Below, in pieces: positions 1-11,339 of a stretch of 64,000 nt of DNA. Position 1 is the stretch's first letter; every line of letters begins with the position of its first letter. The notes under the pieces were generated by a model, which had not been told where the DNA came from, did not search any database, and was given only the letters and a program-made list of their open reading frames with translations. The position numbers and the translations under genes were made by a program. This DNA comes from Sequoia sempervirens (taxonomy: Eukaryota; Streptophyta; Pinopsida; Cupressales; Cupressaceae), in NCBI GenBank assembly GCA_007258455.2, contig VDFB02252616.1:122469394-122533393 (forward strand), written 5' to 3'.

Positions 1-900
1 GAAAAATCATCTTCTACACAATGTCCTACAAACACTATGTTAACTCCTTAAAAACACACACTGCAAACTCAAAATTAGTCATAATGAAAAGGACAATGAA
101 AATGTCAAATCCTAAATTCAAACTCAGAAATTATACTAGACATATGTGTCATGTGCTTTACCAGTCCAATACGTCACAAAAAGCCATGGGTACATTGCGG
201 GTTATTAGAAGAGTTACTTTACTCATCATATGCATCTCAAAGTTTCAATTGCATTGTTCTGTGCATGAAATCCATTAGACCATACGATACCTACAAAAGG
301 AGTAAAATTTCTACGGATTTATGAAGAGCATGTCTTCATGTTGGGCTGACCAATGTAACATCATGAAAACAAAGCAATAACAATGCAAATAAACTTGAAT
401 GTAAACTAAGCTAACAATAAAGAACAAAGGAAAGACAAAACATAAATACAGAACAGTCTCACCCAATATCTACATTGTTCCATGCATAACCTCAATTGTT
501 CTTCTCCATTTCGCCATTTAATTATAATTTCCCTTAGATTTCTCATGCAAGTATAGCCTATGATAGTGATTTAGCAAAACATTGAAGATTCAAATAATAG
601 ATTGCTTACAAAAGTCATAATATTTTGAGAGGAATAACAATGATGAAGGTGAGGCCAATTTATAGAAAATTGATTGTTTGAATGATAGGCTCAGATTGAA
701 AGATAGACAGACGATTCAGATTAAAATATTTAGCATGCATTGAGATTAGTTTCAGTAGCAATGTGAGTGATAAAACATGAAAGATGGAGATCAATATTAA
801 ATAATGATTTAATGCTTAGTTGAAAGTATTCAAAAATTAGAAGAATAATGATTGCATGTAAAGGATAAAGATGGAATGAAAGAAATGATCCATTTGAATG
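1..900. other. AT-rich intergenic stretch, no gene seen
   Basis: No reading frame here resembles a known protein. The longest frame (from base 21, 85 codons) has no recognisable motif and looks like a chance frame. No terminal repeat, primer-binding site or tandem array is evident. Confidence 0.6.
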
Positions 901-904
901 CACA

Positions 905-1540
905 AATGAATTAATTAATTAAATAAAGCAATTTAATTAATAAATGTTTGCACGCAGAAGAATTAAAACTAGAGAACTTGTTGATTAAGACAAAGAGTCT
1001 ATGAGTAAGAGACAATCAGATATTAAACCAAGAGATAATGAACTCATTTAATTAAATCTCGAGTTAAGTGGTGAGTGAATAATTAGATAACTTAAGTGAT
1101 TATCCAAATATAGAAGAATATGTCCAGAATAAGCTTTTTATGAATTAAATGATTATTTAATTCAACATTCGAAATTTGAGGATTAAATAAAGTAAGCTTT
1201 ATTTAATTGACTGAAGAAAAGGTTTAAAGAATAATTAAATAATTAAACTATTTATTTAATTATAGTTGAAAGTGTGACAAGAATAAATTAAATATGAATT
1301 TATTTAATTTAGGAAAGAGGATAAAGTTAATTAATGATGTAATTAAATAAAGAACATTTATTTAATTAATCAAAATTGAATAAAGATAAAAAATGAATTA
1401 ATTAAATAATTAAATTTATTTAATTAATAGAGGAATAAAGGTTAAAATGACTTAATTAAATAATTTAGGTTATTTAATTAATAGATGAGAAAGGACTTTA
1501 GAAAATAACTAAATAATTAACATTATTTAATTATGACAAA
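905..1540. repeat. Series of AT-only palindromes
   Basis: About nine short inverted repeats built from TTAATTAAATAA and its reverse complement TTATTTAATTAA recur every 50-70 bases. Approximate sites are 908-952, 1141-1166, 1191-1218, 1227-1262, 1286-1311, 1336-1371, 1390-1424, 1449-1484 and 1506-1536. Purine-rich linkers separate them. Each can fold into a hairpin with an arm of about 10-12 bases. This may be part of an old LTR or untranslated region, but no element boundary was found. Confidence 0.75.
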
Positions 1541-2363
1541 TGAAGGTACGAATTATGAAGAAATTGAAGTCACAGGCCTAGACCAATTTTAGTGTCTACA
1601 AAAGTCTTTAATTATATTAACGGTGTTCCCTCTATGAACAAGGTGACCTATAAAAGTGTATCGATGGTTATCTTGTGTCTGTATCAATGCAAGACGATTA
1701 AGTGAATCTCAACTACTTATTATTTTTTGCCAATTTTTTTGGTTGTTTTCTACCATTTTTTGCCACTTTGCCCACTATTATTGGTTTCCACTGATCCAAA
1801 CTCTTTGTCTCCTGTATTGACTTTTCACTTCTCCAATTTTGTGAGCTACACTCTAAAAATAAGGTTTCCACGAGGGTTTAAGAGTATGTTTATTAAAATT
1901 AAAAGGTTTTAACATTACAACATCTCATCTATAGTTAAGTATATATTAGCATAATTAATATATAATTTATATTTTATATAATAAAAAATAAATTATAAAT
2001 AATATTATACTACTTATTATTATATATTATAGTCTTTAAGAAAAATATTAAATACACATATGAATTTATTATAATTAATAATTAATAATTATTATATTTT
2101 TATATAATACAAAAATATAATTAATATATTATATAATATTATATATAGATCATATTATTATACATTATATTCTATAATAAAAATTATTAAATATAAATAT
2201 GAATTTATTATAATTGATAATTAAAATACTTTTATATAGAACAAATTAAATTAATATATAAAAAAATTAATAGTTTACCCAATCTTTGGAAATATTAGGA
2301 AAAAGAAAGAGAGATAGAGGCGGAGAAGATTCTATATAGAGAGAGGTATATATTAGCACTTGC
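1541..2363. other. Non-coding, low-complexity AT stretch
   Basis: Bases 1930-2270 are almost entirely A and T, with ATATAATAT-type simple sequence. A short purine run (AGAGAGATAGAGG) precedes the LTR. No gene is seen. Confidence 0.6.
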
Positions 2364-2645
2364 TATTGGAAATGAAGTCCAACCATCACTGCCCTTTCGT
2401 CTTCCTCTTCCCATGTCTCTTCACTTACTTGAAGAGTTGATATATTTCTCTTTTTGGTCTAGATGAAGACTGATGTATTTGGGATGATTAGTAAGATAGC
2501 CTGTCTTGCTTTCCTTGGTGAATGTAGCCATTTTTTATGGTGAACCACATTAAAACAAGTGTCCTATTACTGTCTTATTGTTCTATATCTCTATTCATAT
2601 TCATGAGTCTAATTTGAACTCTAGCATTTCTATCAGGCATTAACA
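2364..2645 (+). repeat. Copia-type LTR (probable 5' LTR), copy A
   Basis: The sequence resembles 26842-27133 along its whole length. Both carry TTGGAAATGAA near the start and share TCTTCCTCTTCCCATGTC, CTTGAAGAGTTGATAT and a TGGTGAACYA segment, and both end in AACA. The start reads TATTGG where TGTTGG is expected, so the terminal TG is mutated. The five bases before it are CTTGC. A primer-binding-like TGGTATCA lies about 42 bases downstream, and a gag-protease remnant follows, which fits a 5' LTR on the plus strand. Ends were judged by eye. Confidence 0.65.
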
Positions 2646-2686
2646 AGTTAATCTTTTGGTGCAACAACAACCATGGGGCCAAAAAT

Positions 2687-2694
2687 TGGTATCA
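2687..2694 (+). other. Primer-binding site remnant (initiator tRNA-Met type)
   Basis: TGGTATCA matches the start of the TGGTATCAGAGC signal typical of plant copia elements. The remainder has decayed to AAATTG. The gap of about 42 bases from the LTR end is longer than usual. Confidence 0.5.
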
Positions 2695-2738
2695 AAATTG
2701 TGGTGTGTGATCATTTAGCATGAGAGATTTGAGTTTGG

Positions 2739-3270
2739 GTGGGAGAAATATTGTCTAATGAAGTAAGTCATAGGAAATCACAAGGGAAGTCAAAATCTAG
2801 AGAGAAGGATGTTGGTTGTTGGTATTGTGGAAAGCAAGGCCACATCAAGAAGAATTGTTGGTTTTTGAAGAAGGCTAAAAATAAACCCAAAGAAGATGAA
2901 GTGAATTCAGTATGTGAAAAGGATGTTGATGCAATAATTGGTGTTCTTACTTCCACCTCAGAAGAAACAAAACCAAATGTTTCAGTGCTCAGTTTGGGAG
3001 CATTGTTTCATGCCACTCCATGCAAGGAGTACTTCAAAAATATATGAAGAGATGACTTTGGTAAGGTTCTTCTTGGAAATAATAAATCTAGTGATGTTAT
3101 TAGTAAAGGGGATGTTTTGTTAAAATTAACAAATGGAAATAGTTGGCTGTTGTGGGATGTTATATATATTCCTCAGCTAAAACAAAATTTGTTTTCTGCT
3201 GGATAGGTGTTTTCTCAAGGATGTAAAGTTACTTTTGAATCCAACTGAATGGAAAGTAACAAATGGGGCC
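2739..3270 (+). pseudogene. Copia gag zinc knuckle plus protease remnant
   Basis: One frame reads through a gag C-terminus into the aspartic protease. A CCHC zinc knuckle (CWYCGKQGHIKKNC) lies at 2817-2858. The protease active-site region follows, where the family's DSGASFHAT is altered to SLGALFHATP, so the catalytic Asp is lost. The downstream protease fold is still readable (LLGNNKSSDV, LWDVIYIPQLKQNL). In-frame stops occur after CKEYFKNI, after NLFSAG and after CKVTFESN. Most of gag is missing, because the knuckle begins only about 130 bases after the primer site, which implies an internal deletion. Homology ends near 3270-3290. It belongs to the element whose LTR is at 2364-2645. Confidence 0.85.
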
Positions 3271-3289
3271 TTGGTACACTACTATATTA

Positions 3290-4139
3290 TGGTCCAATTT
3301 CTGATGAACACTTGTTGAAATTTTGAAAACATTTGACAGAATATCAATGAATACATTGAACCAATTTTTGTCATAAAGTTTTCATCGCTTTCCTGACAGA
3401 CGTGAAAATTTTGAAATAGCAACCTAACTTTGTCGGTTTTCGCCTCAAAAAAGGAATCATGTGTTTGTTGCAATTTCGATGAAGTTCATTTTTCAGTCTA
3501 GCAACAAACACTAGGAATGAAAGTTTCACTGAAGGTATAGAGCTTTTTTTAGAATGATTTGTTGTTTCATTGGTTGGTCTTGTCAAAATTTCAATGATTA
3601 GACAATCTTGAGTTTCATTGGAGGCACAAGTGCATTAGACGCTTTTGTATTTCTTCGGTGGAGTTCATCAAAATTTTGACGAAATTGTGCAATTTTTTTT
3701 TTTTTAAAGTATTCAGGTAATTCATGGCCTCTTAGATATGTCACTCTCTTGAGTCATGCATCCAAGAGGCCTATTTGGTGGATGATTTTGGCTATTGATT
3801 GCCTCTATTTTGGAATTTCTTTAATTCACATATATTGCACCATTTTTTTTGTGGTTGTACTATTGAAACTTTCCTTATTCAGATATATCTAAGCTTGCAT
3901 GAATGGATTCCTATGAAATATTACAAGATGGAAATTTATGGCACATGTAATTTATAATATGACATCATGTAAGATCATCTAATGTTATGTAAGATGTGTC
4001 AGAATTTTTTACACAATTGAGTGCATGTAAGAGGGAGTTGTAAAGAGAACTAGAAAATTCATGGATGAGTTTTGATCAACCTATGATGCATAATAGTTGC
4101 TACATCAAAGATCATCATGTTGTGTGAGATTTGGAATAG
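3290..4139. other. Unassigned non-coding stretch
   Basis: No recognisable coding sequence is present. A short inverted repeat (GGCCTCTT about 3726, AAGAGGCC about 3765) and a T-run near 3695 are the only structure noticed. Confidence 0.5.
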
Positions 4140-4322
4140 GGTATGGACATCCATCATAACATAATGGAAGGGGGAGGTTTTTCAAATATTATAATTGGAA
4201 ATGCTCCAGTAGACATGTATTCAAAATGTGGAAGTATAGATAAGGCAAGTTAACTATTTGATGGAATGTCTCAAAGAGATGTCATCTCTTGGAATGCAAT
4301 GATTGTAGGATATGCTAATGAT
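4140..4322 (+). pseudogene. Pentatricopeptide-repeat (PPR) gene fragment
   Basis: One open frame of about 61 codons shows hallmark text of land-plant PPR proteins of the PLS class: VDMYSKCGSIDKA, LFDGMSQRDVISWNAMI and VGYAND. It covers roughly one and a half repeats. One in-frame TAA sits where KARQLF would be expected (the codons read AGT TAA). PPR proteins bind organellar RNA; this piece cannot, because it is truncated on both sides and broken. It is probably a retroposed or captured fragment, and no LTR directly flanks it. Confidence 0.9.
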
Positions 4323-4504
4323 GTTTCAATAACTTCGGGTGTTTATCTTCTCCCCATAAATTTGAATGCAATTGACATGTGGTTACTTTTGTTATCTCTT
4401 ATGTGCATAAACAACTATTTTGCATGTGTGTACTTCAAAAGAAAATAACGATAAAAATACCAAGTTTCAAAGTTACTACACAAGGGTTCCAAATGATAAT
4501 AATA

Positions 4505-4862
4505 ATGGTTGTTGGATTTGAGGAGGCATTAGGGAAGAAATTTCCTCTAAAATTTGTTGATAAACCTAAAGATTTTGAAACTCTATATGTATTTATAGAG
4601 AAGGTTGAGAAGGAATTGAAGTGGGAAAGAAATACATGGAAGATCTATGTATTTAGTGGCCATTGGAATGCTGACTTCCCTAATATATGACCTCAACATG
4701 TCATGGTCTATTATTACTACAATTATCACCCTTGCAGTCTTTGATTTCATAGATGCTCATCCCTCCCTTGAGAAGGTTTCTTATACTCTTTTAGCATTCT
4801 TCTCAAGTATGTTTATCATAGTACATGGATTCAAAAAGGCTAACTTACTAGGTACACTGTAG
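4505..4862 (+). other. Coding-like stretch, not recognised
   Basis: A frame ending at 4690 contains a plausible soluble segment (GFEEALGKKFPLKFVDKPKD). An overlapping second frame to 4862 is hydrophobic (SIITTIITLAVFDFIDAHP). The composition is protein-like but I recognise no family. It may be a decayed exon of an element or a chance pair of frames. Confidence 0.2.
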
Positions 4863-5611
4863 GATATTGTTGAGCCTCATAAATGAATTGGTAACACACT
4901 TGGGTTAATGCCTATGTTGGTTACCATACAAGTCATTTTTTTTTGCAACTAAGGTTAGAAAATGGATTTGGTTTCCAAAAAGGGGGAAAAATTTGAACCA
5001 AATAAAGTTTAATTTTACTTATTATTGTATTTTCAAGAATCAATTATGAACCAATAATAGATTGAAAATTTATATATTCTCTTTTTTGTAAGAGGATGGA
5101 ATTTTGGGATAGAAAATTTTTGGGTTCTTTCACATTGTACAACAACAAAAGAGTGAGTTTTCTCTCTTCATCATATAACAAAAGATATACTAGGAAAAAT
5201 ACATAACTAATGTTGTGATCTAGCTAAAGATGCCCAGATGAGATATAAAGCTTCCTAATGGTTATAATTTAGGAGTTAATGCACACTAACATGGCATTCA
5301 AACAAAGGAGCAAACAAGGTTTGTTGACCAAATCACTACAACCAAATATTTGCAACTAAACATAAATGGAGGATGACAAGAATTGGAGTTGATTTCTTCT
5401 ATCCCAAAATTAATTTCTATGAAGCATATAAAGTAGATTACAAAAAATACATAAAACATAGAAAGAGTGTGTATTAAGCACTTGAGTTACCCCCTTGTTT
5501 CATATCCTATTATGAATTCCCTAAAGTACTTGGATCTTATACAATTTTATGTGCATATTCAGTTATTATAAGTCATAAATAAATTCTTTATTAACTAATT
5601 AGAGAAATTTT
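4863..5611. other. AT-rich stretch, no gene seen
   Basis: I looked on the minus strand for the next exon of the ClpB fragment at 5672-5785 and saw none. No repeat structure is evident. Confidence 0.5.
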
Positions 5612-5671
5612 CTACCTTTGCTTGTACTTTAGAAATGATAAGTTTTTCAAAAAAATAAATGATCTACATAC

Positions 5672-5995
5672 CTGTAATCTCACAATGCTACTTATTTGTT
5701 CACGGTCCAAAGATTTGAAGACAATATACTCATCAATATGATTTGTGAACTCAGGTTGGAAGGTGGTTTGTGCTGCTTCAATATAAAATAAGAATCCAAA
5801 AGCTTGATTACCCTTGTTGAACCACTTAACTTTAGCACTTTCATCTGTACATTTTTTTTCTACCCCCATTGTAACTCTATATAACCTCTTGTTTTTTAGT
5901 ATTAGTTGAACCTTAGTTTTCCGTTGATGGTAGTTAAATGAAATTAGAAGAGAAACTAGAACATTTGAATCCATGCTTGTTGATTGTTGCAACAA
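5672..5995 (-). pseudogene. Chimera: copia gag fragment fused to a ClpB exon
   Basis: The minus-strand frame opens with a copia-type gag N-terminus. Residues about 8-68 include LILKNKRLYRVTMG and KVKWFNKGNQAFGFL. It then switches, at about residue 70, to the C-terminal AAA+ region of the ClpB/Hsp100 disaggregase: TTFQPEFTNHIDEYIVF and SLDREQISSIVRLQ, residues about 76-108. ClpB normally has RPEF followed by N-R-(V/I)-DEYIVF there. After LQ the DNA reads CAG/GTATGT at 5672/5671, a good splice donor, so the ClpB part is genomic exon rather than spliced cDNA. The downstream 19 residues are intron read-through. It is either exon capture by an element or a retroelement inserted at an old ClpB locus. 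It is non-functional: the Walker motifs and the rest of the protein are absent. Confidence 0.8.
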
Positions 5996-7397
5996 ATTTA
6001 GAAGTGAAAAAAAGAAAAGGCAGAAGGATAGTCAATTGTCTTGTTGTAGCCAACCAATTAGGCCTCTTGGAGCAGCATTGTTTTGGTCCATTCCTCTTTT
6101 TCTATTCATTGTCATGAAGGAAGGTTTTGAGGCCTTGTAGGGGCATAAAATACCTGTCTAATTTTAGTGGTTTGGGCTTGGTACGGGCTTGTATGTGGAT
6201 TTTATTCTAATTTTCCTATTGGGCAGGGCTACAAGGGTTAAAAGGGTAAAGAGGCCTAAAGGTTAGATCGATGAGAAAATGGAGTTTCCTAAGTGAAAAT
6301 TAGGGTTTTAAGTTTTGTTTTGGTATTATTTGACATGATCTAAGTGGTTAAAAACCCTCTTGGTTGTGAGAGTATAAGAACCCTAGGTGAGTTGGGTCTT
6401 TTCCTTGAAGGAATGGTGGATTGGAAAGGTCCACTTAAAGAGTATTTGAGAGAGTTGTACTAAGTTGGTGGTTTGATCATCTAGTTGATCATCTAAATAA
6501 GCTTCCCCTGCTCACTCTCAATCACTTATTCCTACATAGTTCACTATCCTTGGTCTGTCAATCACTTAATGTATTATTTCCATGTCCATAAACAAGAATC
6601 TTCTATCATGCACAAGGTTATAGTATGAAGGCCTGTAGCATACTAATATGGGATCGATTCATTTCCTATCAAATTTCCCCATAATAACCCTTGTTATTTT
6701 CATGATGGAAATAAGCTGATGCATTATTCTTCAATTGTGACAAAACATTTATGGAGTTACCCTCTCAAATGACACATGAACTCATAAATTTGAGAGGAAG
6801 ACAATAAGTTGAATGAATGTAAGTAGAGAAATTTTTTGCATACCTGTAGATGGTACAAAATTTTATGGTTAAATTGAAGCCTCCATCAACAACAAGATCC
6901 AAATATCCATGTATCTATCTAAATCGAGCCTCTAAACCCTTTAGAGCTATCAATTTTTCCACTAACCTATTATGCATAAAAATTCAAATTTTAGAGTTAT
7001 GTCACCACTAAAAAAAATAACCAAAGCTTTGAAACCAAATCCACACACAACACAATGTGGTATTCATACAAATCCATACAAACAAACTAAACTCAGAAAA
7101 TTGGAATGGAAACAACTTGAAATTATGATGTACAGAATGGATTCAGTTTACTCAACTAGAGGGACATTTAACAATAATGGGTTCTTCATGTAAAACATCT
7201 GTACGAGGTTCAAATAGTAAAGAGATTGATGAAAGATAGAGGAATTAAATAGATACTTGGATGTAGTTGGATTGAGCTTCTCTTTGTTTTGAGAAAAGTT
7301 TAATATTCTCTACTTAACAGGGCCAACCATGTGACAATGGAAGCTCATTTGGCCCCTCCCCCCCTCACATCACTCTCAATTCCCCATACCTGATCAT
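5996..7397. other. Unassigned stretch, no gene recognised
   Basis: The stretch near 6180-6540 has the G- and T-rich style of an LTR or element interior, with a directly repeated TGATCATCTA at about 6475 and 6488. No primer-binding site or partner copy was found. The frame at 6972-7193 has no recognisable motif. Confidence 0.4.
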
Positions 7398-7545
7398 ATA
7401 ACATTAATCATCCATTCATCCTTTAATAACATATAACATTCATTCATTAACATATTCACATTCATTCATTCATCCATTAATAACATATAAAATTCATTAA
7501 CATATAGCATTATTTCATTAACATATAACATTCATTCATTCAGTT
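7398..7545. repeat. Degenerate minisatellite of AACATATAACATTCATTCATT
   Basis: Units such as TAACATATAACATTCATTCA recur about six times with insertions and losses between 7398 and 7545. The block lies just beyond the 3' end of the minus-strand En/Spm-type gene. Confidence 0.75.
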
Positions 7546-7821
7546 TTTACATATTATCAAAAATATGGTTGTCATAACATGATTACAATCACTTTTTTTT
7601 TGTTTCTCTTTTTAAGCTAAAAAAATATTAAGTGGAGTATCATTTTCTAAATCATCTATCCCCCCCTTAGTTTTTATGTCCTCTGCTCGTGATCTTAATG
7701 TATGCCTAGTCATGTATTGATCATGACGTGGAGGCCACTACAAGGTGGGATCTGCTGTAATAACAAATAAATGTTAAATTGATATGTTTTCTTATTATTG
7801 TTACAAGTATTTTATTAATTA

Positions 7822-8160
7822 AAAAAAAATTATAGTGGTTCTCTTTACCTGATGGGGCAACATAATGTTCCTAATCTTGTATTATAGCCTCATGCTCAAC
7901 ATGTTGAACACCCTCTAAATCTTGATCTGGAGTTGAAACACAAAAGGTTACATTAATTAATACACCAATTGCAATTAAATATGTTTAAAAGAACATTAGA
8001 GTGGTCCTCTTTACCTGATGGGGCCACATCATGTTCATGATCTTCTCTAGCCTGATCATGCTCAACATGTTGATCACGCTCTACATGCTCTAAAGTTGAA
8101 ACATAAAAGGTTACATTAATTAATACACCAATTGTAATTAAAGATGTTTAATTGTATTAA
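7822..8160 (-). repeat. Tandem duplication of an exon plus its intron
   Basis: Two direct copies of about 165 bases each carry a CCTGATGGGGC splice-donor side, a CTCAACATGTTGA exon core and the intron text GGTTACATTAATTAATACACC (at 7946 and 8109, spacing 163). The copies lie within the En/Spm-type gene and duplicate one small acidic exon (VEHD-type). The copy at 7849-7914 has an in-frame stop; the one at 8015-8089 appears open. Confidence 0.85.
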
Positions 8161-9225
8161 TCCATACTAAATTTTGTATAGCACATGAATACATCTAGTA
8201 CCAAAATACACACTATGACCTTCATCTGTAGGTTGTGCTCCACCCTCACCAAGCTGCATTCCAATGTCAGGTGTAGTATTATCATTTTTTGTCTATTTAA
8301 AACAAATAGGTACATAATTACTTTATGGTGGAAATTAATATTGAATAGATTGCACAAGTATTCAATTTTAAATAAACTTTATTGAGTTTATTTACCTGCA
8401 TGTTAGATGCAGTGGAAAATTGTGTTTGACCAGTCAAGACTCTAAGGCATTCAACCATGGCTTCATAGCCATGCTGGAAGGAAATCTTCATTTCCTCTTT
8501 TGTGGGTGCTCTGTTGAATTTAGAGCCCTACATTTTTGCATAAGATCATGAATTTTGCTTCTATGGTGTGATAAAACCAAAATTGTTTGCAATTTATTAT
8601 TTGGATGCAATATATCATTTATTGATACTTACAATTCTTGCAGCTAATTTCATATAACCACCATAGCCAAGTTTGTGTTGCTCATGTTTTTCTAGTCTTT
8701 CCTTCTTTGCCTTCGATGTGTCGAATAGCCTATGAAAAGTTTCAAATACGTTAGATTATATTAAAAGAAAGAGTAATCAATATATAATTATATTGTTGAT
8801 AGTATCACATACCTTCCTTGGCCCAGTGATGTCTTTCCTTTTTTTCTTTTTAGCCTTCTCCTTTCCATCTGACACCAGGTTCTTCCAATCCCTCTCTGGA
8901 ATCATGGGGGGATGCTCGTACTTTTTGTTCTTCTCTAAATGTGACCTATATTGGTCCCTCACATACTTTAGATATGTACCAGCTTTCTTAAGGACCATGG
9001 TTCAGTTGAATGTTTTATCACCGAACAACACAACTAAACGGTTAATGAGCTCATCCTTGAAATATTGTTTTTAGGCATTCCACTGTGTATGTATGGTGGG
9101 CCCGAAGATCTCCAATGTTATATCACCTATATTTTTATAAAAAACATCATTTCCTACAAAATGATCATGGGATCATTAGTCTAAAAAGATTGATCAATAA
9201 GTAAATTTTAATTGGATTATATATT

Positions 9226-10300
9226 GGGTGATCCCACAATAGTGGTTTACAATTTTTGGCCAAACTGGACACTGAAATTATTGTTTTTAACTAAATATTC
9301 ACAGTCGGGCACCTATAGCGGCTAAACAATGAAGAATTTGAAGATGATGCAAACTAGAGTCTCATCACATTTTTTCTGTAGATTCTAAAATTATTTTTTT
9401 CAAAAATTTTGGAATCAAATTGCACTTCTTTTTCCATCTCCCATGAAAAATGATTTTTTTCAAAAAAACAACATTTTTAAAAGGTGACGCACACCGTATA
9501 ACGCATAAATTTTTTTCCATGAAGGATAAAATTCTAATTCTTTTGAATTTAGATTCATAACTCTGATATCTTGTGCTTCCACTTGGTTAGACATTTTTTT
9601 ATGAAATATTTTTTCTTTAATCAAGTTTTGAAGTCAAACCAATTACAATTCATACATAGCACGACCGTATAATGCATAACTTTTTTTGTATTATTGAAAT
9701 TCATTTTTAGTTTTTTTGTTGGATCAAGGACTTCAATATCTAGTGCACTCATATTTTTCAAACACTTTTTTGATAATCTTCTATTTTTCCACATGTGCAG
9801 AACAAAGACCTTCATTTTCAATGAAAAACCTATGTTTAATAAAACTAAAAAACAAATACATAATGAAACCAAAACATATTAAAATTATATTCATTGGATA
9901 GCTCATTCCAAGGACTACCTGATTCTAGTTGGGTTTGTGAAGATTCATCCATTTTCATCCTCAGCTGAGCTCTGAAGTGCCAAAATTCAAGGTTTTTTTT
10001 TGTCTCAGGGGGGGATGAGGAATAAGGGGGTTCAAGCAAACCCCTAGGGGTTTGCTCGTACCATAGTTCATTCAAACCTTGGTTCATTTGAACCCCCTTT
10101 TATAAGGGTTTTTGTTGGATTTTTTTGCAGGAAAGCATTAAAAGGTTTCGCCTGAACCCAGGTTCTAGCAAACCCCTAATGGGTTCGGTCAAACCAATAG
10201 GTTCATACGAACCCCTAAAATCAAGTTTTTTGCCATGCATTTATTTTTTGTGAGTTTTCCTTCCTCACTTCAATTGTAAACCACTATTGTGGCTTCACCC
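9226..10300 (+). mobile_element. TIR element, family G4b copy 1 (1075 bp)
   Basis: Termini are inverted repeats of about 29 bases. The left starts GGGTGATCCCACAATAGTGG and the reverse complement of the right starts GGGTGAAGCCACAATAGTGG; both continue TTTACAATT, with two mismatches. The interior has no transposase frame. It shares long segments with 56969-57954 in the same orientation and with 30391-31266 in reverse, including a TTGGATCAAGGACTTCAATA stretch. The part about 9905-10250 differs from the other copies. No clean target duplication was found (flanks ATATT and ATAAT). It lies in an intron of the En/Spm-type gene. Confidence 0.85.
10035..10056. repeat. Perfect 22-bp palindrome inside the TIR element
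   Basis: The half-site AGCAAACCCCT is followed directly by its reverse complement AGGGGTTTGCT. Nearby sequence repeats the theme (AGCAAACCCCTAATGGG about 10165, GAACCCCTAAAA about 10210), so this region may fold. It is absent from the other two family members. Confidence 0.9.
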
Positions 10301-11339
10301 ATAATACTAGTTAAAACATTTTAAATTACCTGGGACCTTCTCTATCTTTATGGGAATGAAATCCTCGGTCACCACAAATGTGACTGGAAATGTTCCCATA
10401 CTAGTAATATGAGAAGATCCAGGAAATTCCGCTAAAGCATCACTAGTACTAGTGGCCTCTGCATCACCAGTACTACTTGATGCGTGCATGCTATGTGTTG
10501 CTGACATTTCAATCGACAATATAGGCACAAATGAGGGGGTCGGATGATCTGATGTATGTGTAGGAAGATCAGGATGGACACTCGTCCCAACCCCTACTTC
10601 ACAGGTAGCACTTGCAATACCTTGATCATGGGCAGCAACATCATGAGGATGCAAAAAATATTGTAAAAACAACACATATTTAGTTCATGACATAAAAGAG
10701 TACAAATTATAAAACCATGAATGAACTTATGTTATAATTAAAGACCTCATGATAGCTTACTTGTAAGTTTTGTACTCTCTCAGTCAATATTTTATCCCTC
10801 TCTCTTATCTCATCTATTTGAGGCACAATGAATAACAATTGAAGGATTTCTTCATTGCATTTTTTTTGTGTCTTCCTTATCATATCGAGAGGATTTGTTG
10901 AATATGTGATGTCATCATCCAATAACAGTGACTGCACCTCGACCCTATGGATGCTCTCCTCTACTATTGGTTCCTTTCTCCGATCAGCTAACTACAACAA
11001 GAATATTAAAAACATTATCAAAATTAACCCAATAAACTTATGAAAAAAGCATAATAATAAAACATTTTGCTTGTATCTAATTTGTACAATTACAATGAGG
11101 TAAACCTATTGGGTAGAAGCACCTGAAGATGCATCACAATTTGTGGTTTGGGTCGGGGCATCCCCCGTACGATCAATGTCTCATTGTGAAAAAAAATAAA
11201 TATAAGAAAAGATTACTGAAATGAAACCAATAGACTTATGAAGAAAAACATAATAATAAAATGGTATATTAGATTCATTAATTGGAGGTTGGGTAAAATG
11301 GTATATAGTACATACCACCCCCATAGTAACTATGTTTGT

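Larger units (their letters stand above)
7612..10991 (-). pseudogene. Broken multi-exon En/Spm (Ptta/transposase_24-like) gene
   Basis: Exon-like blocks with good splice sites run in order on the minus strand. They are 10991-10761 (DEIRERDKILTERVQNLQ, donor GTAAGC), about 10660-10330 (Ser/Thr/Pro-rich linker, donor GTAATT), 9126-8813 (LKKAGTYLKYVRDQYRSHL, YEHPPMIPERDWKNLVSDG, donor GTATGT), 8729-8633 (KHEQHKLGYGGYMKLAARI, donor GTAAGT) and 8527-8396 (EEMKISFQHGYEAMVECLRV, donor GTAAAT). Small acidic exons follow at about 8295-8180, 8089-8015 and 7914-7849, and a last exon at 7754-7612. The third block matches the plant Ptta/En/Spm transposase family, whose members usually carry this YLK..RDxY..H and PPMIPExxW region. 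Stops (TAA, TGA) break the third block and more occur in the last exons. A TIR element sits in one intron. It is probably the accessory gene of an En/Spm element rather than a host gene. Confidence 0.75.

Noticed and set aside
9221..10305. 4-bp duplication for G4b copy 1
   Set aside because: Flanks TATT and ATAA do not match; no other length matches either.
10855..11043. Plus-strand frame of 62 codons
   Set aside because: Antisense shadow of the exon-like block 10991-10761.
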